From Microvirga arabica (lineage in GTDB: Bacteria > Pseudomonadota > Alphaproteobacteria > Rhizobiales > Beijerinckiaceae): a DNA stretch of 64,000 nt. The notes under the pieces were generated by a model. The model searched no databases, was not told the DNA's origin, and worked only from the letters and a program-made list of their open reading frames with translations. The stretch covers positions 32,552 through 96,551 of the forward strand of contig NZ_JAFBID010000017.1 in the NCBI RefSeq assembly GCF_016811235.1. The letters run 5' to 3'. Below are positions 1 through 8,996 of the stretch, one piece after another (within the stretch, counting starts at the first letter, position 1; each line of letters begins with the position of its first letter). A program made the translations under genes and the position numbers.

Positions 1-1
1 G

Positions 2-1588
2 AAGCGGCGGCTGCGCCAAGGCGCCCGCCTCATCGTCATCGATCCGCGCCGGATCGATCTCGTGAAGTCACCCCATATTCAAGCAGATTACCATCTGCCG
101 CTGAAGCCCGGCACGAACGTGGCTATGATCAACGCCCTCGCCCATGTGATCGTCACGGAAGGGCTGGTGGACGAGGACTACGTGCGCGAGCGTTGTGACC
201 TCGGTGACTTCGAGAGCTGGGCCCGCTTCATCGCCGACGAGCGCCATTCGCCAGAAGCCGTGGAGGATTTGACCGGCGTTCCGGCTGCGGATGTGCGTGG
301 CGCCGCTCGGCTCTATGCCACGGGCGGCAACGCGGCGATCTACTATGGGCTGGGCGTCACCGAACACAGCCAGGGTTCCACAATGGTCATGGGCATGGCC
401 AACCTTGCCATGGTGACCGGCAATATCGGCAAAGCCGGCGCCGGGGTAAACCCGCTGCGCGGGCAGAACAATGTGCAGGGCTCCTGCGACATGGGTTCCT
501 TCCCGCACGAGTTCTCCGGCTACCGGCATGTCTCGGACGACGCCACCCGGGAGATGTTCGAGACGTTCTGGGGTGTCCCGCTGCAGAACGAGCCAGGCCT
601 GCGTATTCCCAACATGCTGGATGAAGCTGTGGCCGGAACCTTTAAGGGCTTGTACATCCAAGGTGAGGACATCGCCCAGTCCGATCCCGATACCCAGCAT
701 GTGACAGCAGGCCTGAAGGCCATGGAGTGCGTCGTCATCCAGGACATCTTCCTGAATGAGACGGCCAAATACGCCCATGTGTTCCTGCCAGGGGCCTCGT
801 TCCTGGAGAAGGACGGCACCTTCACCAATGCGGAGCGGCGCATCAACCGGGTGCGCAAGGTGATGCCGCCGCTGGGCGGCATGGCGGATTGGGAGGTCAC
901 CATCGCGCTCGCGAATGCGCTCGGCTTCCCCATGAACTACGAGCACCCGAGCGAGATCATGGACGAGATTGCCCGGCTCACGCCAAGCTTTGCGGGCGTG
1001 TCGTACGAGAAGCTGGAGGTGCTCGGCTCAATCCAGTGGCCGTGCAACGAGGCCGCTCCCACCGGAACGCCGATGATGCACGTGGATCGCTTCGTGCGCG
1101 GCAAGGGCAAGTTCATGATCACGGAGTTTGTGCCGACCGAGGAGCGTACGGGACCGCGCTTTCCGTTGATCCTCACAACGGGCCGTATCCTGTCGCAGTA
1201 CAATGTCGGGGCGCAGACAAGGCGTACGGAGAACAGCCGCTGGCACGAGGAGGACGTGCTGGAGATCCACCCGTTCGATGCGGAGAACCGCGGTATTCTG
1301 GATGGCGACCTTGTCTCGCTGGAGAGTCGCTCAGGCGACATCGCCCTGCGGGCCCTGATCAGCGAACGGATGCAGCCGGGGGTGGTCTACACCACCTTCC
1401 ACCATGCCAAGACCGGCGCCAACGTGATCACGACCGACTACTCCGACTGGGCGACGAACTGTCCGGAGTACAAGGTGACAGCCGTGCAGGTGCGCCGCAC
1501 GAACCGGCCTTCCGATTGGCAGGCCCGGTTCTATGAGGAAGATGTAGCCCTCAAGCGTATCGAAACCCATGTCAACGCAGCTGAATAG
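2..1588 (+). CDS. fdsA: Formate dehydrogenase catalytic alpha subunit, 5'-truncated by the window edge
   Basis: The frame is open from base 2 without a start, so about 528 C-terminal residues are present. It is the molybdopterin (bis-MGD) subunit that oxidises formate to CO2 in a soluble NAD-dependent formate dehydrogenase. The RGQNNVQG signature near fragment residues 153-160, which carries the family's catalytic Arg, is intact. The C-terminal molydopterin-dinucleotide-binding domain follows (TTGRILSQYNVGAQTRRT around residue 390-410). The N-terminal Fe-S domains and the catalytic Cys/Sec lie outside the window. It overlaps fdhD by 20 bases and is followed by fdsD, the usual 3' end of an fdsGBACD-type operon. 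The family call is secure; only the upstream part is unseen. Confidence 0.96.
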   Translation, partial: KRRLRQGARLIVIDPRRIDLVKSPHIQADYHLPLKPGTNVAMINALAHVIVTEGLVDEDYVRERCDLGDFESWARFIADERHSPEAVEDLTGVPAADVRGAARLYATGGNAAIYYGLGVTEHSQGSTMVMGMANLAMVTGNIGKAGAGVNPLRGQNNVQGSCDMGSFPHEFSGYRHVSDDATREMFETFWGVPLQNEPGLRIPNMLDEAVAGTFKGLYIQGEDIAQSDPDTQHVTAGLKAMECVVIQDIFLNETAKYAHVFLPGASFLEKDGTFTNAERRINRVRKVMPPLGGMADWEVTIALANALGFPMNYEHPSEIMDEIARLTPSFAGVSYEKLEVLGSIQWPCNEAAPTGTPMMHVDRFVRGKGKFMITEFVPTEERTGPRFPLILTTGRILSQYNVGAQTRRTENSRWHEEDVLEIHPFDAENRGILDGDLVSLESRSGDIALRALISERMQPGVVYTTFHHAKTGANVITTDYSDWATNCPEYKVTAVQVRRTNRPSDWQARFYEEDVALKRIETHVNAAE

Positions 1589-2417
1589 GGGCGCGCCATG
1601 CATCTCTGACGCGGAGGATGCACCCGCCACTGTCCTGCCCTTTGCTGGAGGCCAACCTGCCGAAGCGGTGCGGGCCGTGCCGGCCGAGGTGCCGGTGAAC
1701 CTCACCTATGGCGGGATCCCGTTTGCCGTCATGATGGCGACACCGGCTGACCTGGAAGATTTCGCAATAGGCTTCAGCCTGACCGAGGGCGTGATCCAAC
1801 GGGCAGCGGACATTCGCAGTGTGCGCCTTGAGACCGATGTCAGGGGATTGAGACTCGCCATTGACTTGACCCCTGACCGGCTCCACGAACATCTAGCGCG
1901 CCGGCGGGTCTTGTCGGGTCGTACAGGCTGCGGCGTGTGCGGCATTGACGATCTGAAGGCTCTGCCGCAGGCCTGCCAGACCAGTGAGGCTGCACCGAAC
2001 ATCCCGCTGGCGGCGGTTCACCGGGCACTGACCGCACTTGAAGACCGGCAACCCCTGAACAGGCTCACGCATGCAGTCCATGCGGCGGCTTGGGCAGGCC
2101 TCGATGGCACGATCACTGACGTGCGCGAGGATGTCGGTCGCCACAATGCACTCGACAAGCTGATCGGAGCCCTTTGCAGGGCTGGCGCGAGCCCAAATAA
2201 TGGCTTTGCCATCGTCACGAGCCGCTGCTCGTTCGAGCTTGTCGAAAAGGTTGCCGCATTCGGAGTAAAGACATTGATTGCGATCTCGGCACCGACGTCG
2301 CTGGCGCTTGAGCGGGCACGCCATCTTGATATCACCCTCATTGGTGTCGCACGCCACGACAGTATCACTGTGTTTCATGGCTTAGAGCGAATTTGCAGAC
2401 AGGATGTATCAGCATGA
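1569..2417 (+). CDS. fdhD: Formate dehydrogenase accessory sulfurtransferase FdhD
   Basis: This 282-residue protein matches FdhD, which passes sulfur from the IscS desulfurase to the molybdenum cofactor before it is inserted into formate dehydrogenase. The family's mobile-loop cysteines are visible as GRTGCGVCG (Cys121 and Cys124). The C-terminal part holds the conserved TDVREDVGRHNALDKLIGA-type segment around residue 185-200. It starts 20 bases inside the end of fdsA and its TGA overlaps the ATG of fdsD (ATGA), so the three genes are translationally coupled. It acts in the cytoplasm. Length and motifs are normal for the family. Confidence 0.96.
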   Translation: MSTQLNRGAPCISDAEDAPATVLPFAGGQPAEAVRAVPAEVPVNLTYGGIPFAVMMATPADLEDFAIGFSLTEGVIQRAADIRSVRLETDVRGLRLAIDLTPDRLHEHLARRRVLSGRTGCGVCGIDDLKALPQACQTSEAAPNIPLAAVHRALTALEDRQPLNRLTHAVHAAAWAGLDGTITDVREDVGRHNALDKLIGALCRAGASPNNGFAIVTSRCSFELVEKVAAFGVKTLIAISAPTSLALERARHLDITLIGVARHDSITVFHGLERICRQDVSA

Positions 2418-2692
2418 GTACCGAGAAGCTGGTCCGCATGGCCAACCAGATTGCATCCTTCTTCCGGTCCTACCCGGACGATCAGGCGATCCATGGCATT
2501 CACGACCACCTAGTTGCATTCTGGACGCCGAACATGCGGGCATCGCTTCTCGCGCTCGTCGATCACGGCAACCAAGAACTTGACCCGCTTGTGACGAAGG
2601 CGCTGCTAAGTGTTCCAGGGGGCAAGAGCCCGATCGAGAAGGAAGTCGCTGGTCCTGAGCAGGTTGGCGATCTGGGTAGCGATGCTGGCTAA
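2414..2692 (+). CDS. fdsD: Formate dehydrogenase delta subunit FdsD
   Basis: This small protein of 92 residues (KLVRMANQIASFFRSYPD near the N-terminus) matches FdsD, the delta subunit found with NAD-dependent formate dehydrogenases and needed for their assembly or stability. The ATG at 2414 overlaps the fdhD stop as ATGA, which fixes the start; a longer reading from 2393 would run well into fdhD. The characteristic HI-x-x-HL-x-x-FW-x-P-x-MR-like segment is present as HDHLVAFWTPNMRASL. The protein is somewhat longer at its C-terminus than the roughly 70-residue relatives, and the last 20 residues look unconserved. Confidence 0.9.
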   Translation: MSTEKLVRMANQIASFFRSYPDDQAIHGIHDHLVAFWTPNMRASLLALVDHGNQELDPLVTKALLSVPGGKSPIEKEVAGPEQVGDLGSDAG

Positions 2693-3217
2693 GGACCTCA
2701 AGCGCAAAAATGTTCAGCACCACGGGGTGGTACGGATAGTTCCTCGCGAAGGGACAAGCCATTTGACATTTGAGCCGAACTGAATCATGAACCAGACATC
2801 ATGCTGAGCTTTGCAACCTTCCGCCGTGGCCTGCACCGAGCAGGGAATCTGATCGCGGGCAATTAGCCCCGAGCTCAACACGCCGTTGCGTCCCGAGCTC
2901 GGGGCCAAAGATAACCTGATCCTCACGTCTGTCCGGCACCAATCGTCGCCGAGCGTCCAGCTCGCAAAGATACCCGGCTGCGGTTCGACCCAATCGACAT
3001 CCCACGTCCGGCGATGAACGTTGCGGCTCCCGAACCGAGCTGACGGTCGATTCCAGAGCGCTCGGTGCTGCGGCACCCTAAAGCGGGGATCTGGTGGCGT
3101 ATGCCGAAATGGCGATCCAACAAACCATGCCCCGGATGCCCAAACGCAGTCATCCCGCGTGAAATCCTCTTGCCGCCTCCAACAAGGCGCCACTCATTGC
3201 GAATGGATATATCTCAA
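2693..3217. other. Intergenic region between fdsD and homospermidine synthase
   Basis: About 525 bases with open frames on both strands, none with a recognisable product, convincing ribosome binding site or domain. A 159-residue minus-strand frame (2714-3193) reads as low-similarity Arg/Trp-rich sequence. I see no RNA gene or repeat. The promoter of the following gene must lie here but no clear -35/-10 pair was identified. Confidence 0.5.
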
Positions 3218-4654
3218 ATGAAGAACGACACCTCGCCCGTTCATGGTCGCATCACCGGCCCAATCGTGATGATCGGCTTCGGCTCGATCGGCAAAGGCAT
3301 GCTGCCCCTGATCGAGCGGCATTTCGAGTTCGACAAGAACCGCTTCACGGTCATCGATCCGGTCGACACCGACCGCTCCATGCTCGATGTGCGCGGCGTG
3401 ACCCTCATCAACAAGGCGCTGACGCCGGACAATTATCGCGAGATCCTCACGCCGCTCCTGACGGAAGGCGGCGGGCAGGGCTTCTGCGTGAACGTGTCGG
3501 TGGACACCTCCTCCCGCGCTATCATCGAGCTGTGCCGGGAACTCGGCGCGCTCTACATCGACACCGTGGCCGAGCCCTGGGCCGGCTTCTACTTCGACAA
3601 GAGCGCAGGCCCGGAGGCCCGCACCAACTACGCGTTGCGTGAGATCATCCTGGACGCCCGTCGCAAGAGCCCCGGTGGCCCCACGGCCGTGAACTGCTGC
3701 GGCGCCAATCCGGGCATGGTGTCCTGGTTCGTCAAGCAGGCGCTGCTCAACATCGCCAAGGATAGCGGCATCGCGCACGACGAGCCCAAATCCCGCGAGG
3801 ATTGGGCGCGCCTCATGCAGCGCGTGGGCGTGAAGGGCATCCACATCGCCGAGCGCGACACCCAGCGCGCCGAGAAACCAAAGCCCATGAACGTCTTCGT
3901 GAACACCTGGTCCGTGGAAGGCTTCGTGTCGGAGGGCCTGCAGCCGGCGGAGCTCGGCTGGGGTACTCATGAGAAGTGGATGCCCGAGAACGGCCGCACG
4001 CACGACAGGGGCTGCGGTGCCGCAATCTATCTGCTCCAGCCTGGCGCCAACACCCGTGTCCGTTCCTGGACGCCAACGGCCCAAGCCCAGCATGCCTTCC
4101 TGGTGACCCACAATGAGGCGATCTCGATTGCCGACTACTTCACAGTGCGAGAGGGCGACAAGGTGGTCTACCGGCCGACCTGCCATTACGCCTATCACCC
4201 GGCGAACGATGCCGTTCTCTCCCTGCACGAGATGTTCGGCAAGGCTGGCAAGGCGCAGGATGCATTCCACATCCTCACTGAGGACGAGATCGTCGATGGC
4301 ATTGATGAGCTCGGCGTGCTGCTCTACGGTCATGGCAAGAACGCCTATTGGTACGGTTCGCAGCTCTCCATCGAGGAGACCCGCAAGCTCGCGCCCTACC
4401 AGAACGCCACCGGCCTTCAGGTGACCTCCGCCGTGCTCGCCGGCATGGTATGGGCGCTGGAGAACCCGGAGGCCGGCATTGTGGAGGCGGACGATATCGA
4501 CTTCCGCCGCTGCCTCGAGGTGCAGACGCCCTATCTCGGCCCGGTTGTCGGTGTCTATACGGATTGGACGCCGCTCGACGACCGTCCCGGCTTCTTCCCG
4601 GAGAACATCGACACCTCCGATCCGTGGCAGTTCCGGAACGTCTTGGTTTCCTGA
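3218..4654 (+). CDS. hss: Homospermidine synthase
   Basis: A 478-residue NAD-dependent enzyme that makes sym-homospermidine from putrescine (or putrescine plus spermidine), the typical long polyamine of many rhizobia and methylotrophs. The Rossmann dinucleotide motif IGFGSIGKGMLP sits at residues 19-30. The start at 3218 gives the roughly 477-residue length and the short leader before ITGPIVMIGFGS that relatives show; an in-frame ATG at 3203 (483 residues) and a longer GTG reading from 3065 are alternatives, and none has a strong Shine-Dalgarno. The gene stands alone between two large intergenic regions, so it is probably monocistronic. Confidence 0.94.
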   Translation: MKNDTSPVHGRITGPIVMIGFGSIGKGMLPLIERHFEFDKNRFTVIDPVDTDRSMLDVRGVTLINKALTPDNYREILTPLLTEGGGQGFCVNVSVDTSSRAIIELCRELGALYIDTVAEPWAGFYFDKSAGPEARTNYALREIILDARRKSPGGPTAVNCCGANPGMVSWFVKQALLNIAKDSGIAHDEPKSREDWARLMQRVGVKGIHIAERDTQRAEKPKPMNVFVNTWSVEGFVSEGLQPAELGWGTHEKWMPENGRTHDRGCGAAIYLLQPGANTRVRSWTPTAQAQHAFLVTHNEAISIADYFTVREGDKVVYRPTCHYAYHPANDAVLSLHEMFGKAGKAQDAFHILTEDEIVDGIDELGVLLYGHGKNAYWYGSQLSIEETRKLAPYQNATGLQVTSAVLAGMVWALENPEAGIVEADDIDFRRCLEVQTPYLGPVVGVYTDWTPLDDRPGFFPENIDTSDPWQFRNVLVS

Positions 4655-5196
4655 CACGCACAGCGTCACTTGGCCACCGCATTCATGATCCGGCAGCCGA
4701 TTATGTCGGTTGCCGGATTACGCCGTCACGGGAACGGCTAATGGGAAACCCGCACGCATTGTTGGTTGATCGGGAATGGGGCAACGCCCGAACACCCTTA
4801 GCTGGATTGGGCCCCAGTACAGCTTGACAATGCGGCTAGGCCTAGCGAGGGCGGCCACTGATGCCGAACTGGCAAAGCCACGGATCAGCCGGTGCTCGGG
4901 ATTTCCTTTGTGCCCGTTCGTCATAGAGAGGAAAGCGATCCCTACGGGATGGGATAGAACGCCCGTCGCGAGGCATCGTCAGTGGACGCGCAGGCTTATC
5001 TGCCAGCCTGCGCCTTAGGATTTTGCCAGTAGGATTCGGCAAAGCAGGATGCCACATCCGCAGGGGCGGGAGCTGTGAGACGCGGGGAACTCTCGCACTC
5101 CCGGCAAGTTTCCCAGCATTATGACCGGCCGTGCGAAGGAGCGTCTCTGGTTGTGTCTCCCACTCGGGCTGGCTGGAGACGGTAGAGGAGAAAGCC
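4655..5196. other. Intergenic region downstream of homospermidine synthase
   Basis: Roughly 540 bases without a supported gene. All open frames overlap one another on both strands and lack family features. The last 40 bases contain the strong GAGGAG ribosome binding site of the next gene. No repeat, terminator with a T-run or RNA gene was recognised. Confidence 0.5.
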
Positions 5197-6129
5197 ATGG
5201 GAGGGCAGATCCCACTCGACCCATCGGGACGTGCGGATGACCCTGGGCACGAGGCAGCGCGGGATGACAGCACTCACGAGATTGCCCCGGACCTCGCCTA
5301 TCAACGGCTTGCCATTGCCAATGTGGCATTCTTCGGTAGGCCCGGCGCAGGTGATCGGCATTGGGTGCTGATCGATGCGGGGGTTATGGGCCCCGCGGGC
5401 CTGATCACCGCAGGAGAGATGGGCAGCTCGGCAGCGATCACCGCCGCTGCCGAGCAGCGCTTCGGGCCGAACGCACGGCCGGCGGCGATTATCATGACAC
5501 ACGCGCACTTCGACCATGTGGGCGCGCTCGAAGAGCTTGCAGAGCAATGGGAGGCTCCAGTCTACGCTCACGAGCTGGAGCGGCCCTATCTTGACGGCAG
5601 CGCGTCCTACCCGCCGCCCGATCCGTCAGTCGGCGGCGGCCTGATAGCCCGGCTGTCGCCCCTTTTCCCGCGCGGGCCAGTGAACGTGGCCCGCTGGCTG
5701 AAGACACTGCCGGCGGATGGCAGCGTGCCGGAGATGCCAGGATGGCGTTGGCTCCACACGCCGGGGCACAGCCCCGGGCACGTGTCGCTCTGGCGCGAGG
5801 CCGACCGGACCATCATCGCAGGAGACGCGTTCATCACGACACGCCAGGAATCGGCCTACGCCGTGGCGGTTCAGAGCCCGGAGATGCATGGGCCGCCCAT
5901 GTACCTCACAACGGACTGGCAGAAGGCCCGCACCTCGGTCGAGCTGCTGGCAGGGCTCGAACCCGAGCTCGTGATCACCGGGCATGGCAGGGCCATGCAA
6001 GGAGCCGAGATGCGAGCAGCGCTCCATGAACTCGCCCGCGACTTCGACCGCATTGCCGTGCCAAAGCAGGGTGAATACGTCGAGAGACCGGCCCGGGCTG
6101 AGGATGGCAGCGCGTACAACGATAGCTGA
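5197..6129 (+). CDS. MBL-fold metallo-hydrolase
   Basis: A 310-residue metallo-beta-lactamase-fold protein. The metal motif THAHFDHVG places the HxHxDH ligands at residues 102-107. Later ligands are seen in LHTPGHSPGH (about residue 190), IIAGDAF (about 210) and VITGHGRAM (about 268). The start at 5197 follows GGTAGAGGAGAAAGCC, a strong ribosome binding site; an upstream in-frame start at 5131 is less likely. The fold covers glyoxalase II-like, lactonase and other hydrolases, and the sequence does not decide the substrate. It is transcribed toward a minus-strand hydrolase gene, and no operon partner is evident. Confidence 0.88.
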   Translation: MGGQIPLDPSGRADDPGHEAARDDSTHEIAPDLAYQRLAIANVAFFGRPGAGDRHWVLIDAGVMGPAGLITAGEMGSSAAITAAAEQRFGPNARPAAIIMTHAHFDHVGALEELAEQWEAPVYAHELERPYLDGSASYPPPDPSVGGGLIARLSPLFPRGPVNVARWLKTLPADGSVPEMPGWRWLHTPGHSPGHVSLWREADRTIIAGDAFITTRQESAYAVAVQSPEMHGPPMYLTTDWQKARTSVELLAGLEPELVITGHGRAMQGAEMRAALHELARDFDRIAVPKQGEYVERPARAEDGSAYNDS

Positions 6130-6238
6130 GCTGTCGCAAACAACGCCAGAGCTCCTTCGGCAGGCGAGGAGAGCATAGCCGGGGGCAGAAGGCTGCTTCC
6201 CTCGGTTTCTTTGGCCTCATGCCGAATGGACAGGAACT

Positions 6239-7012
6239 CTATTCCGGCACGTAGCGCGGGTAGGTGGTCTTGCTGGCCCGTGCAAAGGCGAGGTCGATGG
6301 CCACGGTGGCGTAGGGCGCCTCCGGGGTGGTCTCTGCCAGCACGTTGCCCTCCGGGTCCACCACCCAGCCGAGCCCGCCGCAATTGGCCTTGTATCCTTC
6401 AGGCGCCCAGAGGTTGGACGACAGGCAATAGGCGCCCGAGCAGACTGCCGCCGCCTGGCCGCCGGCCAGCCACTTGCGGGTGGATCCATGCGGCGTCGCC
6501 CGCGGAACGCACAGGAGATCGGCCCGACTCGCCGCGTAATGGCGCGCCCACTCGAAGAACCACATCTCGGTGCAGATCTGCACGCCGATGCGCATGCCCA
6601 GCGCCCGTGCGATGTCGAAGGTGCCCGGACCGCGCTCGTACCAGGTATGCTCGTAATAGCCCTCCTCGTCGGGAAGGTAGTATTTCTGGTGCACGGGCAC
6701 GGCGCCCGTCTCCTCCGTCCAGAGATAGGCCTCGTTGCGCCGGCTGCCGTGCGGCATGACGATGGGCCTCGTGCCCATCACAGCCTTGGAGTTCAACGTG
6801 GACATGCGCGCGATGCGCGCCTCATGCAGAGCCACGGCCTTCTGCCACTGGTCCGCATCCGGCTCAGGGTCGGCGGCCAGCCACTCGCCGAAAGACATCT
6901 CCGGCACCAGCAGGAAATCCGACGCTTCCTGGGCCACATGCGCGGCCAAGCCCTCCAGGGTGGCGTCCAGATGATCCGGGCGACAATCGATTTGGCAGAC
7001 GGTGACCTTCAT
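6239..7012 (-). CDS. Carbon-nitrogen hydrolase (nitrilase superfamily)
   Basis: A 257-residue protein with the complete Glu-Lys-Cys triad of the nitrilase superfamily: Glu38 in LLVPEMSFGEW, Lys110 in VHQKYYLPDEEG and Cys147 in GVQICTEMWF. Members hydrolyse amides or nitriles; the exact substrate cannot be read from the sequence, though omega-amidase or N-carbamoyl-type amidases are reasonable guesses. It diverges from the Lrp/AsnC regulator at 7146 across about 130 bases. Lrp-family regulators often control an adjacent divergent amino-acid catabolic gene, so this pair is a plausible regulator-target unit (inference). Confidence 0.9.
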   Translation of the reverse strand: MKVTVCQIDCRPDHLDATLEGLAAHVAQEASDFLLVPEMSFGEWLAADPEPDADQWQKAVALHEARIARMSTLNSKAVMGTRPIVMPHGSRRNEAYLWTEETGAVPVHQKYYLPDEEGYYEHTWYERGPGTFDIARALGMRIGVQICTEMWFFEWARHYAASRADLLCVPRATPHGSTRKWLAGGQAAAVCSGAYCLSSNLWAPEGYKANCGGLGWVVDPEGNVLAETTPEAPYATVAIDLAFARASKTTYPRYVPE

Positions 7013-7145
7013 GGCGTCTTAAGCCCCTCATTCTCTGAAAGCGGCTGCAAGCTTGACACTGCTGGCTCTCAGCAGAAAGAACCTCTCACTGGACAAATCG
7101 TTCAGAAATGGAGCAATTTGTGCAGCCCTCCTGACGATATGCGCC

Positions 7146-7568
7146 ATGCTGGACCGTACTGACCAAGAGCTGCTCCTTCTCCTCGCCGACAATGCCCGCA
7201 AGCCAGCGGTCGAACTGGCGCGCAGGCTCAAGATCTCCCGGGCGACGGTTCAGAGCCGGATCGCCAGGTTGGTCGATCTCGGCATCATCCGCCGCTTCAC
7301 GGTGGAACTGGGAGCAGAGGAGGCCGAACGGCTGATCGAGGCCTTTGTGCTGGTGCGGCTGACGGCGAAGGACAGTGCTCCAACCATCAACGCGATCCGG
7401 AGGATCGAGGCCGTGACCTCCATTCACACCCTCAACGGGCGCTTCGACCTGATTGCCGACATTCGCGTCCGGACCATGAGCGAGCTTGATGCGGTCCTGC
7501 TGACGATCCGCAAGCTGCCTGACGTGGTGGAGACCGAGAGCAGCGTCAGGATGACAAGGCGCAAGTGA
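7146..7568 (+). CDS. Lrp/AsnC family transcriptional regulator
   Basis: A 140-residue regulator with the N-terminal helix-turn-helix (LLLLADNARKPAVELARRLK then ISRATVQSRIARL, about residues 7-40) and a C-terminal RAM/AsnC ligand-binding domain (VLVRLTAKDSAPTINAIRRI onward). It begins MLDRTDQELL as relatives do, which supports 7146 rather than the longer open frame from 7053. It is divergent from the nitrilase-family hydrolase and probably senses an amino acid or amide. Family call firm, effector unknown. Confidence 0.92.
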   Translation: MLDRTDQELLLLLADNARKPAVELARRLKISRATVQSRIARLVDLGIIRRFTVELGAEEAERLIEAFVLVRLTAKDSAPTINAIRRIEAVTSIHTLNGRFDLIADIRVRTMSELDAVLLTIRKLPDVVETESSVRMTRRK

Positions 7569-7715
7569 GGAGGCGCCCGCCGAACTTTCCATGCTGCCTC
7601 ATGGCTTCGGGCCGAGCCGGCAACCAGGTTCCTACGATGAGCCGCATCACGCGGCGGGGCACGGCGCCACACGGAGCACGGACCCGACTGTTGCCAGGAT
7701 CAGGGATGGGCTCGG

Positions 7716-7877
7716 CTAGCGGTAATAGAAGTAGAGCACCCACGCCAGCAAGGCGACAACGATCGCCAAACCTGCGTGCCATCGCACCGCCTTTCTGACG
7801 TCTTCCGCAGTCGTCCGGGATTGTCGTCGCAAAGCTCGTGGTAGTGGCCGGTAGAGGATCCGGTACATGGATTTCAT
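7716..7877 (-). CDS. Small single-pass membrane protein, hypothetical
   Basis: A 53-residue frame with a basic N-terminal half (RPLPRALRRQSRTTAEDVRK) and one hydrophobic C-terminal segment (HAGLAIVVALLAWVLYFYY). It lies 47 bases downstream of the YetF-like gene on the same strand, so it could be the third gene of that unit. ATG at 7877 is preceded by a GGAAA stretch; a TTG seven codons upstream is an alternative. There is no recognised family, and short length leaves real doubt that it is expressed. Confidence 0.5.
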   Translation of the reverse strand: MKSMYRILYRPLPRALRRQSRTTAEDVRKAVRWHAGLAIVVALLAWVLYFYYR

Positions 7878-7924
7878 GGCAGATTTCCAAGGGTTCAAGA
7901 GGGTGCGGGCAGGCCGTGCCAGCC

Positions 7925-8374
7925 CTATGTGCTCGCTTGCGGAACGATGGTGATGCCGCCGCTGACCTCGACGATGGCGTACTTGATCTGCTCCAGACGC
8001 TCGATGCCGTGCATGCGACGCGCGGCCTCCATGACGTCGTCCCGGCTCACGCGGGCTGTGCTCATGCGCTCCTGCATGAGACGGCCATGCTCCACGATGA
8101 TCGTCGGCACGCCGTCCATGAGCTTTTCCATGGTCTTCCAGCGGTTTTTGACCAGCGACATGCCGATGTTGATGAACAGCAGCGTGATGATCACAAGGGC
8201 CGCGTGCACGACCGACGGATCATCGCCGAGCAGCACCGGCTCGGTCGCTTCGCCGATGATCAGCAGCAGGACGAAGTCGAACGTCGTCATCTCGGAGAGC
8301 GTGCGGCGGCCCGCGATGCGGAACACGACCAGCAGGAAGAAATAGATGAAGGCGGCTCTGAGCACCGAGTCCAT
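7925..8374 (-). CDS. YetF-like DUF421 membrane protein
   Basis: A 149-residue protein of the YetF/DUF421 family. Three hydrophobic segments come first (AAFIYFFLLVVFRIAG, FDFVLLLIIGEATEPVLL, VIITLLFINIGM), followed by a small cytoplasmic alpha/beta domain holding the typical GVPTIIVEHGRL and ARVSRDDVMEAARRMHGI segments. The start at 8374 (MDSVLRAAF) is preferred because the longer frame from 8434 would overlap the upstream gene. It lies 16 bases after the 8391-8996 gene and is likely cotranscribed with it. The role is unknown; Bacillus members affect spore or membrane properties. Confidence 0.85.
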   Translation of the reverse strand: MDSVLRAAFIYFFLLVVFRIAGRRTLSEMTTFDFVLLLIIGEATEPVLLGDDPSVVHAALVIITLLFINIGMSLVKNRWKTMEKLMDGVPTIIVEHGRLMQERMSTARVSRDDVMEAARRMHGIERLEQIKYAIVEVSGGITIVPQAST

Positions 8375-8390
8375 GATCGTGGCTCCAGGG

Positions 8391-8996
8391 CTAAGGATAG
8401 ATGAACTGGGAGAGGCGGGCCGGCTCGCGCCCACTCAGACGAATCTCGGCGGAGTGGGAGCCGACCTCCCGCAGCTTCAGCGCGAAGCGGATCGTGACCG
8501 GCTGGCCCGGTTGCGCCAGCGGGAACACGTACTCGACGTCACCGCCGAGGCTCCTGGCCTCCCGGGGTTCGGGCGCGATCCCCTTCACCTCGACCGCATC
8601 GAGGAAAGTGCCGCTCACGCGAAGCGGGATGGCGTTCTCGGCCGTCGCTTCAGGCGCGACGTCCACCCGCAAGGTGAATTCGGAGCCTTGACGCTGGAAG
8701 CGCTCGTATTCGATCCTCACCAAGCCGACCGGGTCGCTCGCCTCCTGCCAGCTTACCGGGCCGTAGCCAAAGACGCCGGTCAACGCGGTCAGGACAAGGC
8801 CACCCATGGCGAACCAGCCGAAGCGCTGGATGGTCCATGTCCTCCGCTGCCAGGCCATATCCTCGTCAACCTCAATCGAGCGTGGATCTTCTCCGGGCTG
8901 ACGGCGTGCGTTCTCAGGCTTTGCGTTCCGATTCACGGCGCTTACACGCGCGTTGTCGCTGGCCAGTGAGGCCAGTTCATCATGGCGAGGTTTCAT
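8391..8996 (-). CDS. Single-pass membrane protein paired with YetF-like gene, unknown function
   Basis: A 201-residue protein with a charged cytoplasmic N-terminus, one transmembrane helix (FAMGGLVLTALTGVFGYG, about residues 62-79) and an extracytoplasmic domain of about 115 residues that looks beta-rich. ATG at 8996 follows GTGAGGGTCAG, a reasonable ribosome binding site. Its position 16 bases upstream of the YetF-like gene suggests the two act together at the inner membrane. I recognise no named domain. Confidence 0.7.
   Translation of the reverse strand: MKPRHDELASLASDNARVSAVNRNAKPENARRQPGEDPRSIEVDEDMAWQRRTWTIQRFGWFAMGGLVLTALTGVFGYGPVSWQEASDPVGLVRIEYERFQRQGSEFTLRVDVAPEATAENAIPLRVSGTFLDAVEVKGIAPEPREARSLGGDVEYVFPLAQPGQPVTIRFALKLREVGSHSAEIRLSGREPARLSQFIYP

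Noticed and set aside
2714..3193. 159-residue minus-strand frame between fdsD and hss
   Set aside because: No domain or start signal; Arg/Trp-rich composition of a random frame.
3194..4669. 491-residue open frame antisense to homospermidine synthase
   Set aside because: Composition is typical of an antisense shadow of a GC-rich gene; the sense frame is a clear enzyme.
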